A stretch of DNA of 64,000 bases, from the NCBI RefSeq assembly GCF_900094575.1, contig NZ_FMAE01000005.1:1-64000 (forward strand), written 5' to 3'. The position numbers and the translations under genes are program-made. The notes under the pieces were generated by a model that was given only the letters and a program-made list of their open reading frames with translations, was not told where the DNA came from and did no database searches. Position 1 is the stretch's first letter. The number at the start of each line of letters is the position of its first letter. Of this stretch, positions 7,319 to 15,333 are shown in pieces. The DNA is from Bradyrhizobium yuanmingense (lineage in GTDB: Bacteria > Pseudomonadota > Alphaproteobacteria > Rhizobiales > Xanthobacteraceae).

Positions 7319-7786
7319 TCAGGGCCAGGTTCGGCTTCGGCGGCCGCTTCCATGCTTGCGTGCGAAGGCCTTCGTGGCCTTGTCTTCCATCCTCGAGCGA
7401 TGGCGTGCCAGCCGCTCGGGGTAGGGATATGGAAATGGCGCGCAAGCTTTCTTGAGCCCGTAGTACCGCCGGGCCCACGACTGCTGTTCATCGTCGTCGA
7501 AAGGATAGAAAGGCAGGTCGACGGAGCGGGCCCAGGGGGCGCCGGCCGGCATGTAGGCCGGCTGCTGGAGGTCGAAGTCCCACCACAGGGCGTCAGAGAG
7601 CCTGGTACGTTGCTCCCGAGCGGCCAGGCGGTCGATCGTCTCAGCGCAGTAGCGCGGCTCGCCTGTCGGCCCGCCGGCGACTGGCGCGATGATGCCGACG
7701 TTGAGGAGCTCTTCGAGCTCGTAGGCTTTAAGCTTGAGCCACTCGAGCACTTCGCGTTCGTCGTAGAGTGGAGGGGCGGTGATCAT
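7319..7786 (-). CDS. hypothetical protein coupled to HTH gene
   Basis: The frame is open further upstream, but the ATG at 7786 (MITAPPLYDEREVLEWLKLKAYELEELLNVG) is chosen because it overlaps the stop of the preceding gene as ATGA. The 155-residue product begins with helices that look like a winged-helix or regulator segment (REVLEWLKLKAYELEELLNVGIIAP). The aromatic, proline-rich remainder (WWDFDLQQPAYMPAG, FPYPYPERLARH) is of unknown structure. Co-translation with the HTH protein suggests a joint regulatory role; this is inference. Confidence 0.6.
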   Translation of the reverse strand: MITAPPLYDEREVLEWLKLKAYELEELLNVGIIAPVAGGPTGEPRYCAETIDRLAAREQRTRLSDALWWDFDLQQPAYMPAGAPWARSVDLPFYPFDDDEQQSWARRYYGLKKACAPFPYPYPERLARHRSRMEDKATKAFARKHGSGRRSRTWP

Positions 7787-8223
7787 CGCATTCCAGCTCC
7801 GCCGGCAACCCGGGTCCACCTGATCGAGCGGTGTGCAAATCCCGTGTTGAAATATCCTTTCGGCGGGATAGGCACTTCGAAGAGCGTGCACACGCGCCTG
7901 AGCACATGCTTCTTCAGCCCGAGGCGACCCGCCACCTCTGCCAATGGTGCGTTCCAAACACGCAGGCCGAGCTCAACTCGAGAGATGCCGGTGTACTTGA
8001 TGACCTGTTCGTTCTGGAGAGCAGCTAAACGCTCGATCATTTGTTCGGCATAGGCCGCGGCGAGCATCGCCTTCTTGATCTCAGGAGGCGGTTCGTGAGG
8101 TACGTCCGGCCGCGCCGGCGGATCCTGAGGCTGTTGGTCGGCGGCGGCGGAAGGATGCGACGCGAGTTGATGGTCGTCCGCGAACAGCGTTGCGACGTCC
8201 AGGCCTTCCGTATCGTGGCGCAT
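7783..8223 (-). CDS. HTH protein of the IPxPxxGYx family
   Basis: In this 146-residue protein the C-terminal half contains ELGLRVWNAPLAEVAGRLG followed by LRRVCTLFEVPIPPKGYFN. This matches the pattern LxxxVWxxPxxxLAxxxGxSxxxLxKxCxxxxIPxPPxGYW that marks a small helix-turn-helix family in proteobacterial mobile elements. The N-terminus is disordered and Pro-rich. It probably binds DNA and may regulate island genes. The stop overlaps the next gene's start. Confidence 0.6.
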   Translation of the reverse strand: MRHDTEGLDVATLFADDHQLASHPSAAADQQPQDPPARPDVPHEPPPEIKKAMLAAAYAEQMIERLAALQNEQVIKYTGISRVELGLRVWNAPLAEVAGRLGLKKHVLRRVCTLFEVPIPPKGYFNTGFAHRSIRWTRVAGGAGMR

Positions 8224-8624
8224 GTTCTGCTCTCCGTGAGCCCCAGCATGCGTTTGGGATCACTGAAATCGGGCCCGGTCAACTGTGAGAGTTTGTCGTC
8301 TTTGTCGACATTGCGTGAACTGCATGCAACTTGAAGGCTTCGGAGCGAGCGTGTCCGCCTTTGTCGGGTCGGGAGCTATCGCAAAACTCGGCAGGCGACG
8401 GTGCGGCACTCCGAATCAAATGGCTTTGTGGGCCTGCGCTTATCGATTTTGCTCGCTTTAGCGTTTTGGAGGGAGCAACTTCGTCGACCTGGCCTGGTTG
8501 CTAGATCCGATCATGGACCGTCCGGGGTACATCTCCCGAGGCAGCTTCAATCGGATGACTTTTGGGGCGAGGCGCCTCCGCCGGCGGCGTCAGCGAGCGT
8601 GCGTGTCAGCGCCTGCCGTCCAAT
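8224..8624. other. intergenic stretch with no assigned gene
   Basis: These 401 bases separate the HTH-protein gene from the stop of the next minus-strand gene. A plus-strand frame at 8401-8799 crosses it but is antisense to a better gene and has poor protein composition. I see no RNA gene, terminator with a T-run, or clear repeat. Confidence 0.5.
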
Positions 8625-9080
8625 TCATGCCGGCGGGCGAATTTGCGCGCCTGCGGCAGCCGCAGCATGGACCATCTTCTCGCGTCCAAAGAGATTGAAA
8701 GGTTTACCTTCGCTCTCCTCGATCATGGATTGCGCCTGCAGTCTCATGAACTCGTCTGCGTACTCACGGCCCTGCAGTTGCGCGATCATGTTGTATTGAC
8801 GGTTCAGCTTTGCGATGAGGCGATCCCCGGACCAACGAACAACAGCCTGCTGGATCCGCAGAATCCAGTAGGCAATGACCACAGCGGCGCTGCCGACGAA
8901 CAACGAGAACGTGCCCGGAGTGATCCACGGCGCCGGATAGCCAGGCGCACCAAACGCCATTGCCATCCAATAGGCCGCCTGCGGCCACCAGAGGAGCGCG
9001 AATGCTCCCGCGATCCCAAACAGCGCGATCGCGCTGGCAAATCCCATCGTCAAGACCGTGTAGAACTGGCCGCGGGGCAT
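8625..9080 (-). CDS. membrane protein, hypothetical
   Basis: This 151-residue protein has two or three hydrophobic segments (about residues 8-33 and 49-72, the latter FSLFVGSAAVVIAYWIL). A basic and then acidic amphipathic cytosolic tail follows (RLIAKLNRQYNMIAQLQGREYADEF...). It is preceded by a recognisable start just after 9080. No transporter or enzyme signature is visible. It is one of several island-encoded small membrane proteins. Confidence 0.6.
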   Translation of the reverse strand: MPRGQFYTVLTMGFASAIALFGIAGAFALLWWPQAAYWMAMAFGAPGYPAPWITPGTFSLFVGSAAVVIAYWILRIQQAVVRWSGDRLIAKLNRQYNMIAQLQGREYADEFMRLQAQSMIEESEGKPFNLFGREKMVHAAAAAGAQIRPPA

Positions 9081-9155
9081 CGAAAACCTCCGTTCTGGGG
9101 CTCAACGCCAGATTGCCGTAGCTGGAAGGCCTCTGCAAGCCCGCCAGAAGGCCGC

Positions 9156-9629
9156 TCAGTCGAGATAGGAGGGCCGCTGGACGCGTTGCATAGCGACAAG
9201 GGCCCGCTGGATCGCACGCTCTCGACGAGCCGCCAGGCTGGCCGCTGCCGTCGGCTTCTTCAACCGGATCTTGCGTCGCTTCTTACGGACCTTCTTGACA
9301 TTCTTTGCCTTCGTGACTGGGAGTGGCACACCCGGGGCATGGTGGAGCTCGCAGCGCTTGTTCAGCTGCCCTTTGCGAATGCGGGTTTTTGTCGTGAGAG
9401 CCATGAACGTGCGCTTGCAGCCAGGCTCCGCGCAGACGGATTGATAGCGGATCATCTCGACGTAGCGGCCGTCCTGGCACCAGTGATCCTTCGGGCCGAC
9501 GATCTGGTACGGCCGACCTCGAGACTTGAACGTGCGGTCAGGGGCGAAGCGGTTCACGAGGGCCTCCCGATATTGCGAGCGCGAGCCGGCGACTTTGATG
9601 GACGCAAGAGCCGACGCGGGCACCTCCAC
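9156..9629 (-). CDS. basic hypothetical protein with cysteine/histidine cluster
   Basis: The 157-residue product starts with GTG at 9629. It contains a Cys/His cluster (HWCQDGRY, SVCAEPGCKRTF and KRCELHH) compatible with a zinc site, followed by a strongly basic segment (KVRKKRRKIRLKKP) and a C-terminal helix. Together these suggest nucleic-acid binding. It lies directly downstream of the CGCTGACA repeat array, whose nearest copies end about 27 bases from the start, so the repeats could control its transcription. Confidence 0.55.
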   Translation of the reverse strand: MEVPASALASIKVAGSRSQYREALVNRFAPDRTFKSRGRPYQIVGPKDHWCQDGRYVEMIRYQSVCAEPGCKRTFMALTTKTRIRKGQLNKRCELHHAPGVPLPVTKAKNVKKVRKKRRKIRLKKPTAAASLAARRERAIQRALVAMQRVQRPSYLD

Positions 9630-9655
9630 TGTGGTGGAGCGGCCAGCGGTGGGGG

Positions 9656-9913
9656 TGTCAGCGGTGTCAGCGGATTCCGCCTAAACGGGCTCGGAGGAAA
9701 ATAGAGGGAGGAGGGGGTAAAAAGCCTTGGTGTATCCGCGCGCGCAAGTGACACCGCTGACACCCCAACCGCTGGCGAGGGCTTTGAAGCGTGTTTGCCG
9801 TCAGCGCTGTCAGCGCTTGTCAGCGTGGCGAAGCCTACGCCGCCGGCAGCACGTGACCTAAGCCTGTGAGGTGAAAGCGCTGACAGCGTTGACACCCGCT
9901 GACAGCGCTGACA
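9656..9913. repeat. array of CGCTGACA/TGTCAGCG half-sites (iteron-like)
   Basis: Copies of the octamer, with at most one mismatch or one missing end base, occur at 9656-9663, 9665-9672, 9755-9762, 9800-9806, 9808-9815, 9818-9825, 9878-9885, 9887-9894 (CGTTGACA), 9897-9904 and 9906-9913. They are grouped in runs with a 9-10 base period, in one orientation on the left runs and the opposite on the right run. The array lies immediately 3' of the primase-helicase gene. This is the layout expected of an iteron-type replication origin or a cooperative operator. Confidence 0.7.
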
Positions 9914-9924
9914 GGACCGAAAGA

Positions 9925-12363
9925 TCATGCCGTGCCTCCCTCTGCGGCCCGCCGGCTGGCGGCCGCGAGCGCAATTTCACCGCGGACGGCGTCGCGGCGT
10001 TCAGTTTCTGCCCGCCGGATGTCCTCGAAGCGCCCGTCGTGAACGGCGGGGTTGATCCGCCAGTTGGCGGGGTCCGAGCCTACCAGGCGGACCCAACCTT
10101 CGACCTCAAGCTGGCCCATCACGGCCATCAATTGCTTGGGGTTTTTGCCGAGGCTACGCGGCCGAGCCCTTTTGACCTCCCTGGCCGTAAGCCGCTCGAT
10201 ATTTCGGGTGAGAATGTAGCCCGCGACCCATCGCGCCTCGTGGTCGTGACCGGCGCCCTCGAGCACTGTGGTGTGAATGAACAGCGCGTGCGCGTAGAGA
10301 AATTCCTCGACGTAGCGCCGTGCCCTCCTGGCCGTTGCGGCTGAGATCAGATCGTCCGGGGGTAGTTCGATCGCTTCAGCGACGATGGCCCATTCGATCA
10401 GATGGAAGGCGAGGGCGTACCGGCCAAATTCCGCGTCGGCCTTTGCCAGCCACGTTTTCAGTCCGGAGGGGATGTCGGGACGGGCCATCTCTCGAGCCTT
10501 AAACGCCTTGATGGCCCAAAGCTCGTCTGCCGCATCGAGGGCGAAGCGGTAGGTTGCCTCTCCGAGACCGGCGAGTGCCAAGGCAACACGTGGGATTGTG
10601 GCCTCGATGGCCGGATCCTCGGCGTTGTCCTCTCCGAGCCCAAGCTGGCGGATCGCTATAAGCGCGAACCTTTGGAGGAGCCCGTCGGTCTCGAGATCGG
10701 GTGCTAGTCGCGCGATGAGATCATCTTGAATGCCTCCGATGATTGACACTGCCAAATTCGGAGCTTCGACTGATCCGCGGCCCTGGCGATCGACGCGGTA
10801 GGCGGCACCTTCCTTGGCCTCCAGCCAAAGTGCTCTGTCCTTGGAGCCCTTCGCCCGGTACGCGTCCATGCCTCCGAGCCACCCGGAGAGCTCATCGGAA
10901 TATTGGATCAAGGGCGCAATCTCCGGCGTTTCTGCCAGGCGTGTTACGATTGCCTCGGTGGTACTGTCGTTTGAGATTTTTGAGCGCGACTTGGGCGCTG
11001 TCGGCTTCACTATGAGGTCTGCCGGATGCCCATCCGGCTCACCCGGCTCTTGGGCTTTTTTCTTCTTTGAGGTCCGAGCCGAAAACGCGAGCTCCGCCCG
11101 ATCGTAGTCGGCCATTTCCTTGGCGAATGCCGCCGACCAGGCTTTGTTGACGGGGTTCGCAAAAGCAAGAGCCGCCTTCACGGCAGCGGACTTGGCCGAC
11201 CCCGGATCCCCTACGAGCGCGGTCCAAAGAACACAGAGCACGGACCAAGAGCTTCGGTTCTGAAACATCTGCAGTCGGTTGCTGGCCGGGATCAAAGAGC
11301 CGACGACGGCCACCGCCGCAGCCGTGACCGCGTCCGAATTTACGCCCAGCGATCGCGCCCGATCCTTCCCGAAAGCAACCAGGAAAGGCGGGACAATCCC
11401 GTCGAGCATGTCTGCTGGCGGCTTCTCCTGCTTCCAAAGGTCGGCCGGTTCGTCCCAATTCCCGGCTGGCGGTTGCCGCGCGGCGACGTCGACGGCTTCA
11501 AACTCTGCTTCGGGGCACAAGATGCCGGCGGGATCCTGCGCATACGTGTAGGCGTTGCGAACCCGGATCTCGATGTGGTCGTAAGTTTTTCCGTTGGCGC
11601 CCGGCCAATGTTCAACGATCAGCTCCAGGCACTTCTCCTGGCTGATGCCAAGACCGCGGACGTGGCACGCCACGATGTAGGTCCCGTGCGAGGGCGCGCC
11701 CCCGGCGAGATAAGCGATCGCGCGTTCGATGTTGAATGGGACATCCAATTCGACCAAAGGGATGTCCCGGTCGATTGCTGAATGCTCGCGAGGGCGGCCG
11801 CAAGCGGTCGCCCATGCCTCGGGAAGGGCGGCAAACTCTTCGCCCCCGATGAGGCCATACTCATTGCCATCGACCGTGCTACCGCCGCCGACAACATAGC
11901 CGCCAACACCTCGAACATCGATTCCCGCACCGAGCTTCGAATTGCTGTTACCCAATGGCCAAGGCGCCACAAAGTAGCGATGCTCGCCGCCCGAGGCGGT
12001 CCGGAACGTCATTTTTGGGGGAAGTTTGCCTAGATCTTGCTCGAGTTCGGCAAGTGACTGCTTCCCCGGTTTCCCTTCCTTGACGTCGATGTCGATAACG
12101 ACAAGGAAGCCGCTCAAGAAGGGGAGGCCGGTGCGCAGGCCAACGTTGCACACGCGATAGCCGCCGGCCCACAGCCTCTTTACACGCGCGGTATCGTGGG
12201 TTGCGAGATCCTTCCAACTGTCCTCGAAGACCGGTGTCTTCCGATTGGGCGCTAGCGGGAATACGTCAAAACCCAGCTCGGCAAGACCGAGCGCGATGTC
12301 GAGTTTCGGCTTTAGGCTGGCAAGGGTAGTTCTTTGTTTCGTAACGCTATTCGTGATATCCAT
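9925..12363 (-). CDS. bifunctional Prim-Pol / DUF3987 primase-helicase
   Basis: This 812-residue replication protein is of the kind carried by phages, satellites and plasmids. The N-terminal archaeo-eukaryotic primase/polymerase domain (about residues 25-190) shows the catalytic DID at 91-93, the SGGEHRYF histidine at 128 and the third acidic residue in GIDVRGVGG near 149. The C-terminal half (about 310-650) is a DUF3987-type helicase-like ATPase with a relaxed Walker A, GDPGSAKS, at 385-392. It likely primes and drives replication of the excised element. It lies between an AlpA-type regulator and the CGCTGACA array, which may be its recognition site. Confidence 0.9.
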   Translation of the reverse strand: MDITNSVTKQRTTLASLKPKLDIALGLAELGFDVFPLAPNRKTPVFEDSWKDLATHDTARVKRLWAGGYRVCNVGLRTGLPFLSGFLVVIDIDVKEGKPGKQSLAELEQDLGKLPPKMTFRTASGGEHRYFVAPWPLGNSNSKLGAGIDVRGVGGYVVGGGSTVDGNEYGLIGGEEFAALPEAWATACGRPREHSAIDRDIPLVELDVPFNIERAIAYLAGGAPSHGTYIVACHVRGLGISQEKCLELIVEHWPGANGKTYDHIEIRVRNAYTYAQDPAGILCPEAEFEAVDVAARQPPAGNWDEPADLWKQEKPPADMLDGIVPPFLVAFGKDRARSLGVNSDAVTAAAVAVVGSLIPASNRLQMFQNRSSWSVLCVLWTALVGDPGSAKSAAVKAALAFANPVNKAWSAAFAKEMADYDRAELAFSARTSKKKKAQEPGEPDGHPADLIVKPTAPKSRSKISNDSTTEAIVTRLAETPEIAPLIQYSDELSGWLGGMDAYRAKGSKDRALWLEAKEGAAYRVDRQGRGSVEAPNLAVSIIGGIQDDLIARLAPDLETDGLLQRFALIAIRQLGLGEDNAEDPAIEATIPRVALALAGLGEATYRFALDAADELWAIKAFKAREMARPDIPSGLKTWLAKADAEFGRYALAFHLIEWAIVAEAIELPPDDLISAATARRARRYVEEFLYAHALFIHTTVLEGAGHDHEARWVAGYILTRNIERLTAREVKRARPRSLGKNPKQLMAVMGQLEVEGWVRLVGSDPANWRINPAVHDGRFEDIRRAETERRDAVRGEIALAAASRRAAEGGTA

Positions 12364-12511
12364 CTCTTACTGTTTCAATTTCTGGCCCCGTTCGACCTGC
12401 AAGTCGGCGGGGCCATTCTTTTGGCGCCCGACGGGGACGTTTCTTTCTGGCCCTCATTGTCTGGTGTTTAGGAATGCTTGGCCGGTGGAGCGCGCCAACG
12501 CGCGCGAAGGG

Positions 12512-12709
12512 TTAGGCGGCCGTTTCGGAGGTCGACTTGCGCCGACGGCTCCACATCCAAGCATCAAGGTCAGTCACGTCGTAGACCACCTTAGAAGGGA
12601 TTGGCGTGATGTAGGTCGGGCCCCCGCCACGAACGCGCAGGCGTTCTAGCGTCGCAGTCGAGAGGCGCACGTGCTTGGCTGCCTCTTTTGTATTCAAAAA
12701 TTGCTGCAT
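12512..12709 (-). CDS. AlpA/MerR-like small DNA-binding protein
   Basis: The 65-residue helix-turn-helix protein MQQFLNTKEAAKHVRLSTATLERLRVRG matches the excisionase/AlpA family (HTH_17): a NTKEAAxxLxxSxxTLxRxR helix-turn-helix and a short wing (VVYDVTDLDAWMWSRRR). A strong ribosome-binding site, GGAGAGAAAGG, precedes the ATG. Next to integrase and primase genes, such proteins act as excisionase or as activator of integrase and replication genes, as AlpA does. The position here strongly suggests control of element excision. Confidence 0.85.
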   Translation of the reverse strand: MQQFLNTKEAAKHVRLSTATLERLRVRGGGPTYITPIPSKVVYDVTDLDAWMWSRRRKSTSETAA

Positions 12710-12840
12710 CCTTTCTCTCCATTTGGAGGCGCCGGCGCTCAGCGAAGAAGCGACCGGGGCCGACTGACTGGATCAGATGCTAGCCACGGCCATCAGAAGC
12801 CGTCTCCCCTTGCATTTGTGGGTTTGTCGATTTTAGCGAT

Positions 12841-14220
12841 TCACAAACCCACAATTCTGCGTTCTCCCTCACTGATCGGCACGACGTTCTCGCCTGCGAG
12901 GATCGGTTTCTGCGCTGGCAAAGCTCCAATTCCAATGATCTTTCTGAGCTCGGTTTCCAAGATCGAGGCCACCAACCGCTTCTCCGGCAGCATGTCGTAC
13001 TTGTCATAGGTGGCGGTGACATCGCCCTCCAAATGGTCCAGCAGCGCTTTGACGTCCTCGCGTTTCGCGCCGCCGCGGCGCGCGATCGTCGCGGCAGTGC
13101 GCCTGAGATCGTGCGGTGTGAAGTGCGCTAAGCCAAGATGCTCCCGGATGCCCTTGCGTGCCGGCCCTTTCCCTTTGGCTGACCTTCCGTTCAGGGCGGC
13201 GGACAAGGCATCTCGGGTGACCGGCAGCAGCTGGGGCCTCGCCTCCACCTGAGACTCGTTCCCAGTTGAGTCGGCCCCCTTGGCCGCCGTGGACCATGAG
13301 CAGAAAACGGCCCCTTGATCGTCCCGAATGATTGCCTCTCGCACCGTGGCAACTGCCAGTGCATTCAACGGGACAATCACTTCCCGGCGCTTCTTTACCC
13401 GATGTTTTGGGATGTGGTACTGCGGATCCTCACCCGTAGACCCCACCAATTCTAGGATGAGCAAGCCGGCCGATTGGCCAGGCCGGACCATGGTTGCCAG
13501 AATGAACCGAAGGGCGAGGGCGACGGCGCGGCCGGCCGGCAGCTCTGGATCATCCAGACCCCACCAAAGCGTCCGGATCTCCTCATCATTGAGGACGCGC
13601 TCTCGGGCTGTTTCTTGGTAGCGCCGGCGCATATCGGCGACCGGATTGATCGGGACATGCTTGCGCCCGGGTTCCTTTGCCCAGGAAAACAGAGTGTGGA
13701 GGATTGATTGCGTCCGGTTTGCCCCCACGGGCGCCGTGGCGCCGATCTCCTCGAGGAGTTCGGCCACGTCGTCGTCAGTAATCTCGGAAGCGATTCGGCG
13801 CTTCCACTTGGCCCGGGGCTTCTTTAGGTACCCCTCATCGTTCTTCCAGCTCGTCTTCCGCACCTTGGCATATTGGTCAAGATAAAGCTGGGCGAGCTCA
13901 TCGAACGTCAATCGGTCCCGCTTGGGTCGATTCGCTCGCTTCTCCGCGGCGGGGTCGGCGCCATTGGCAATGTTCCCCAGCAGGATCTTGGCTTGGGTGC
14001 GGGCTGCCTCGGGAGCCAGCTTGCCGACCGCAGCCACGGTGTAGCGCCGGACCGGCGCCGTACGGCCGGTTCCCGCCCGGTAGACAATGATGAACGACTT
14101 GGCCCCGGTGGGGCGGACGCGCACCCCAAACCCGGGAAGCTTCGCGTCCCAGACCGTGTATTCGGACGCTTGCTTTTCCAGGCCATCGACCAGGCTCTTT
14201 GTGATGGTTTGACCGCTCAT
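12841..14220 (-). CDS. tyrosine-type site-specific integrase
   Basis: This 459-residue phage-type integrase is counted from the ATG at 14220, which has GGAGG five bases upstream; a GTG further upstream at 14238 is less likely. An N-terminal arm-binding domain (LPGFGVRVRPTG) precedes a core-binding domain and the catalytic domain, with R246 (MVRPGQ), H370 and R373 (HDLRR), H396 (LDHLEG) and the presumed nucleophile Y405 (TATYDKY). It would insert the element into the 3' end of tRNA-Pro, a fragment of which lies 146 bases upstream. The gene is intact, so the element may still be mobile. Confidence 0.93.
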   Translation of the reverse strand: MSGQTITKSLVDGLEKQASEYTVWDAKLPGFGVRVRPTGAKSFIIVYRAGTGRTAPVRRYTVAAVGKLAPEAARTQAKILLGNIANGADPAAEKRANRPKRDRLTFDELAQLYLDQYAKVRKTSWKNDEGYLKKPRAKWKRRIASEITDDDVAELLEEIGATAPVGANRTQSILHTLFSWAKEPGRKHVPINPVADMRRRYQETARERVLNDEEIRTLWWGLDDPELPAGRAVALALRFILATMVRPGQSAGLLILELVGSTGEDPQYHIPKHRVKKRREVIVPLNALAVATVREAIIRDDQGAVFCSWSTAAKGADSTGNESQVEARPQLLPVTRDALSAALNGRSAKGKGPARKGIREHLGLAHFTPHDLRRTAATIARRGGAKREDVKALLDHLEGDVTATYDKYDMLPEKRLVASILETELRKIIGIGALPAQKPILAGENVVPISEGERRIVGL

Positions 14221-14365
14221 TTGCCCTCCGGGAAGCACGGGGGAAGCACCGCGGTGCCAATCACAGCAGGCGCCTGATACCGGATGGTTATGGCGTGACC
14301 GGTTTTCCTCGCCACGTTAGGGCGCGTGAGGGGGGCTGAGGGCGGGTGAGGGAATAGCTGGTATG

Positions 14366-14411
14366 TTTTGGGTACTGCAGGTCGTTGGTTCGAATCCAGC
14401 TGCCCCGACCA
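14366..14411 (+). other. tRNA-Pro(UGG) 3' fragment, element attachment site
   Basis: The 46 bases read as the 3' part of a tRNA. They comprise the anticodon loop TTTGGGT (anticodon TGG), the right anticodon-stem strand ACTGC, variable loop AGGTC, T-arm GTTGG-TTCGAAT-CCAGC, acceptor strand TGCCCCG, discriminator A and encoded CCA at 14409-14411. The bases to the left do not pair, so the 5' half is missing. This is the duplicated target left by tRNA 3'-end integration and marks the right junction of the element. The intact tRNA-Pro should be at the far (left) junction, outside the window. Confidence 0.8.
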
Positions 14412-14635
14412 GTCCCGGGCGGCGCTGGCCTAGAGGTCAGCATCCAACCGGCAATGGCCAGGCATCTACGCGTCCGGCCTCCGCTTCGCGCGGAAATCAG
14501 CAAAGCCTCATCGAACCTTCGCCCGTCGCGATAGACAAATCCGTGTTGGGGATTTCAGCGCCCAATGTCTAAACGGACGCCGCCAAGCGATGAATATTCC
14601 GCTTGCGCGGCGTTGCGTTTTGTCCGCCGCGCTCG

Positions 14636-14797
14636 TCAGTTCGAGGCGTACCAGCCGGGCGGAAATGGCACGTACGGCCAGGCCATCTGATTGTCGTTGG
14701 CGGCTTGCGGCGGCCGTTGCGACGCCATGCTCACGATTGGCGCGGGCGGGATCACGCGCAACGCGAGGCGCAGACGCGCACATTGCAATTTCATCAT
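14636..14797 (-). CDS. small conserved hypothetical protein
   Basis: The 53-residue ORF starts MMKLQCARLRLALRV and ends in the aromatic tail MAWPYVPFPPGWYASN, preceded by the AANDNQ segment. A GGGGGGAC ribosome-binding site lies about six bases before the first ATG. The ANDNQxAWPxxPFPxGWYAS ending is one I associate with small proteins conserved in Bradyrhizobium. It has no known function. It is the first chromosomal gene after the attachment scar. Confidence 0.65.
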   Translation of the reverse strand: MMKLQCARLRLALRVIPPAPIVSMASQRPPQAANDNQMAWPYVPFPPGWYASN

Positions 14798-15126
14798 TGT
14801 CGTCCCCCCAGCAATCTACTTGCTTCCAAACGTCCGATCGTCTGCAAAGTTCAGTCTTAAAATCGCCCTGCGCCGAAACGGCGCGCCCGTCCTCAAATCA
14901 CGGGCATTCTAGAAAAACCGGCGCGGGCTTTCAACCAAACGCGCCGCTCCATCCCAAGAAGTAAGGTTGATCGGCAAGGTTAAAGGCGAGCGGCTGTTGC
15001 GGCCGTTTGGCTGGCTGCTATCAGGTCGGTCCCGGCTCGCGATGGGCTGTCCATTCTGTGCCACCACAGATGATTGTTCGTCGCGGCGCGCGGATCAGCC
15101 TAAGTTCTGCGCCAGCGAGTTCTGCC
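14798..15126. other. intergenic stretch, no gene seen
   Basis: This 329-base divergent region lies between the 53-residue gene and the gene starting at 15127. Longer plus-strand frames (for example the upstream extension to 15007) are not supported by composition. I see an imperfect GGCGCG/CGCGCC inverted repeat near 14920-14945 and nothing else I can name. Confidence 0.45.
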
Positions 15127-15321
15127 ATGTCTATTGACCGCAACATCGGGACCATCGGTCCGCAGTCAAACTGGACCGAGATCTGGCACCTCTGGACGGT
15201 GATCGTGCCGCGCCGCTCCATCAACGGGCAGTTCGTGCTCGGCAAGGTCTGGCGCCGCCATGACGGCCGCGACTGGATCTACAAGAAGTTCACCGAGTTC
15301 GACGGCGAAGAGGCGGCCTAA
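15127..15321 (+). CDS. small conserved hypothetical protein
   Basis: The ATG at 15127 is preferred over an upstream in-frame start because the conserved-looking protein begins at MSIDRNIGTIGPQSNW. The 64-residue product is soluble and rich in aromatic and charged residues (WTEIWHLWTVIVPRRS, WRRHDGRDWIYKKF). No domain is recognised. It ends convergently with opgC, and a 9-bp hairpin spans its stop codon. Confidence 0.65.
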   Translation: MSIDRNIGTIGPQSNWTEIWHLWTVIVPRRSINGQFVLGKVWRRHDGRDWIYKKFTEFDGEEAA

Positions 15322-15332
15322 CTGCCGCCTCT
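15309..15332. terminator. hairpin between convergent genes
   Basis: AGAGGCGGC (15309-15317) pairs with GCCGCCTCT (15324-15332) around a 6-base loop that contains the TAA stop at 15319-15321. No T-run follows. It may act as a bidirectional terminator between the small plus-strand gene and opgC. Confidence 0.4.
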
Positions 15333-15333
15333 C

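Noticed and set aside
8401..8799. 132-residue plus-strand ORF
   Set aside because: It is antisense to the membrane protein at 8625-9080 and lacks a ribosome-binding site.
9554..9928. Minus-strand ORF of 124 residues spanning the CGCTGACA repeats
   Set aside because: Its sequence is a translation of the repeats (SALSALSP, PLTPLTPP-like blocks) and it overlaps a better gene. It is a shadow of the array.
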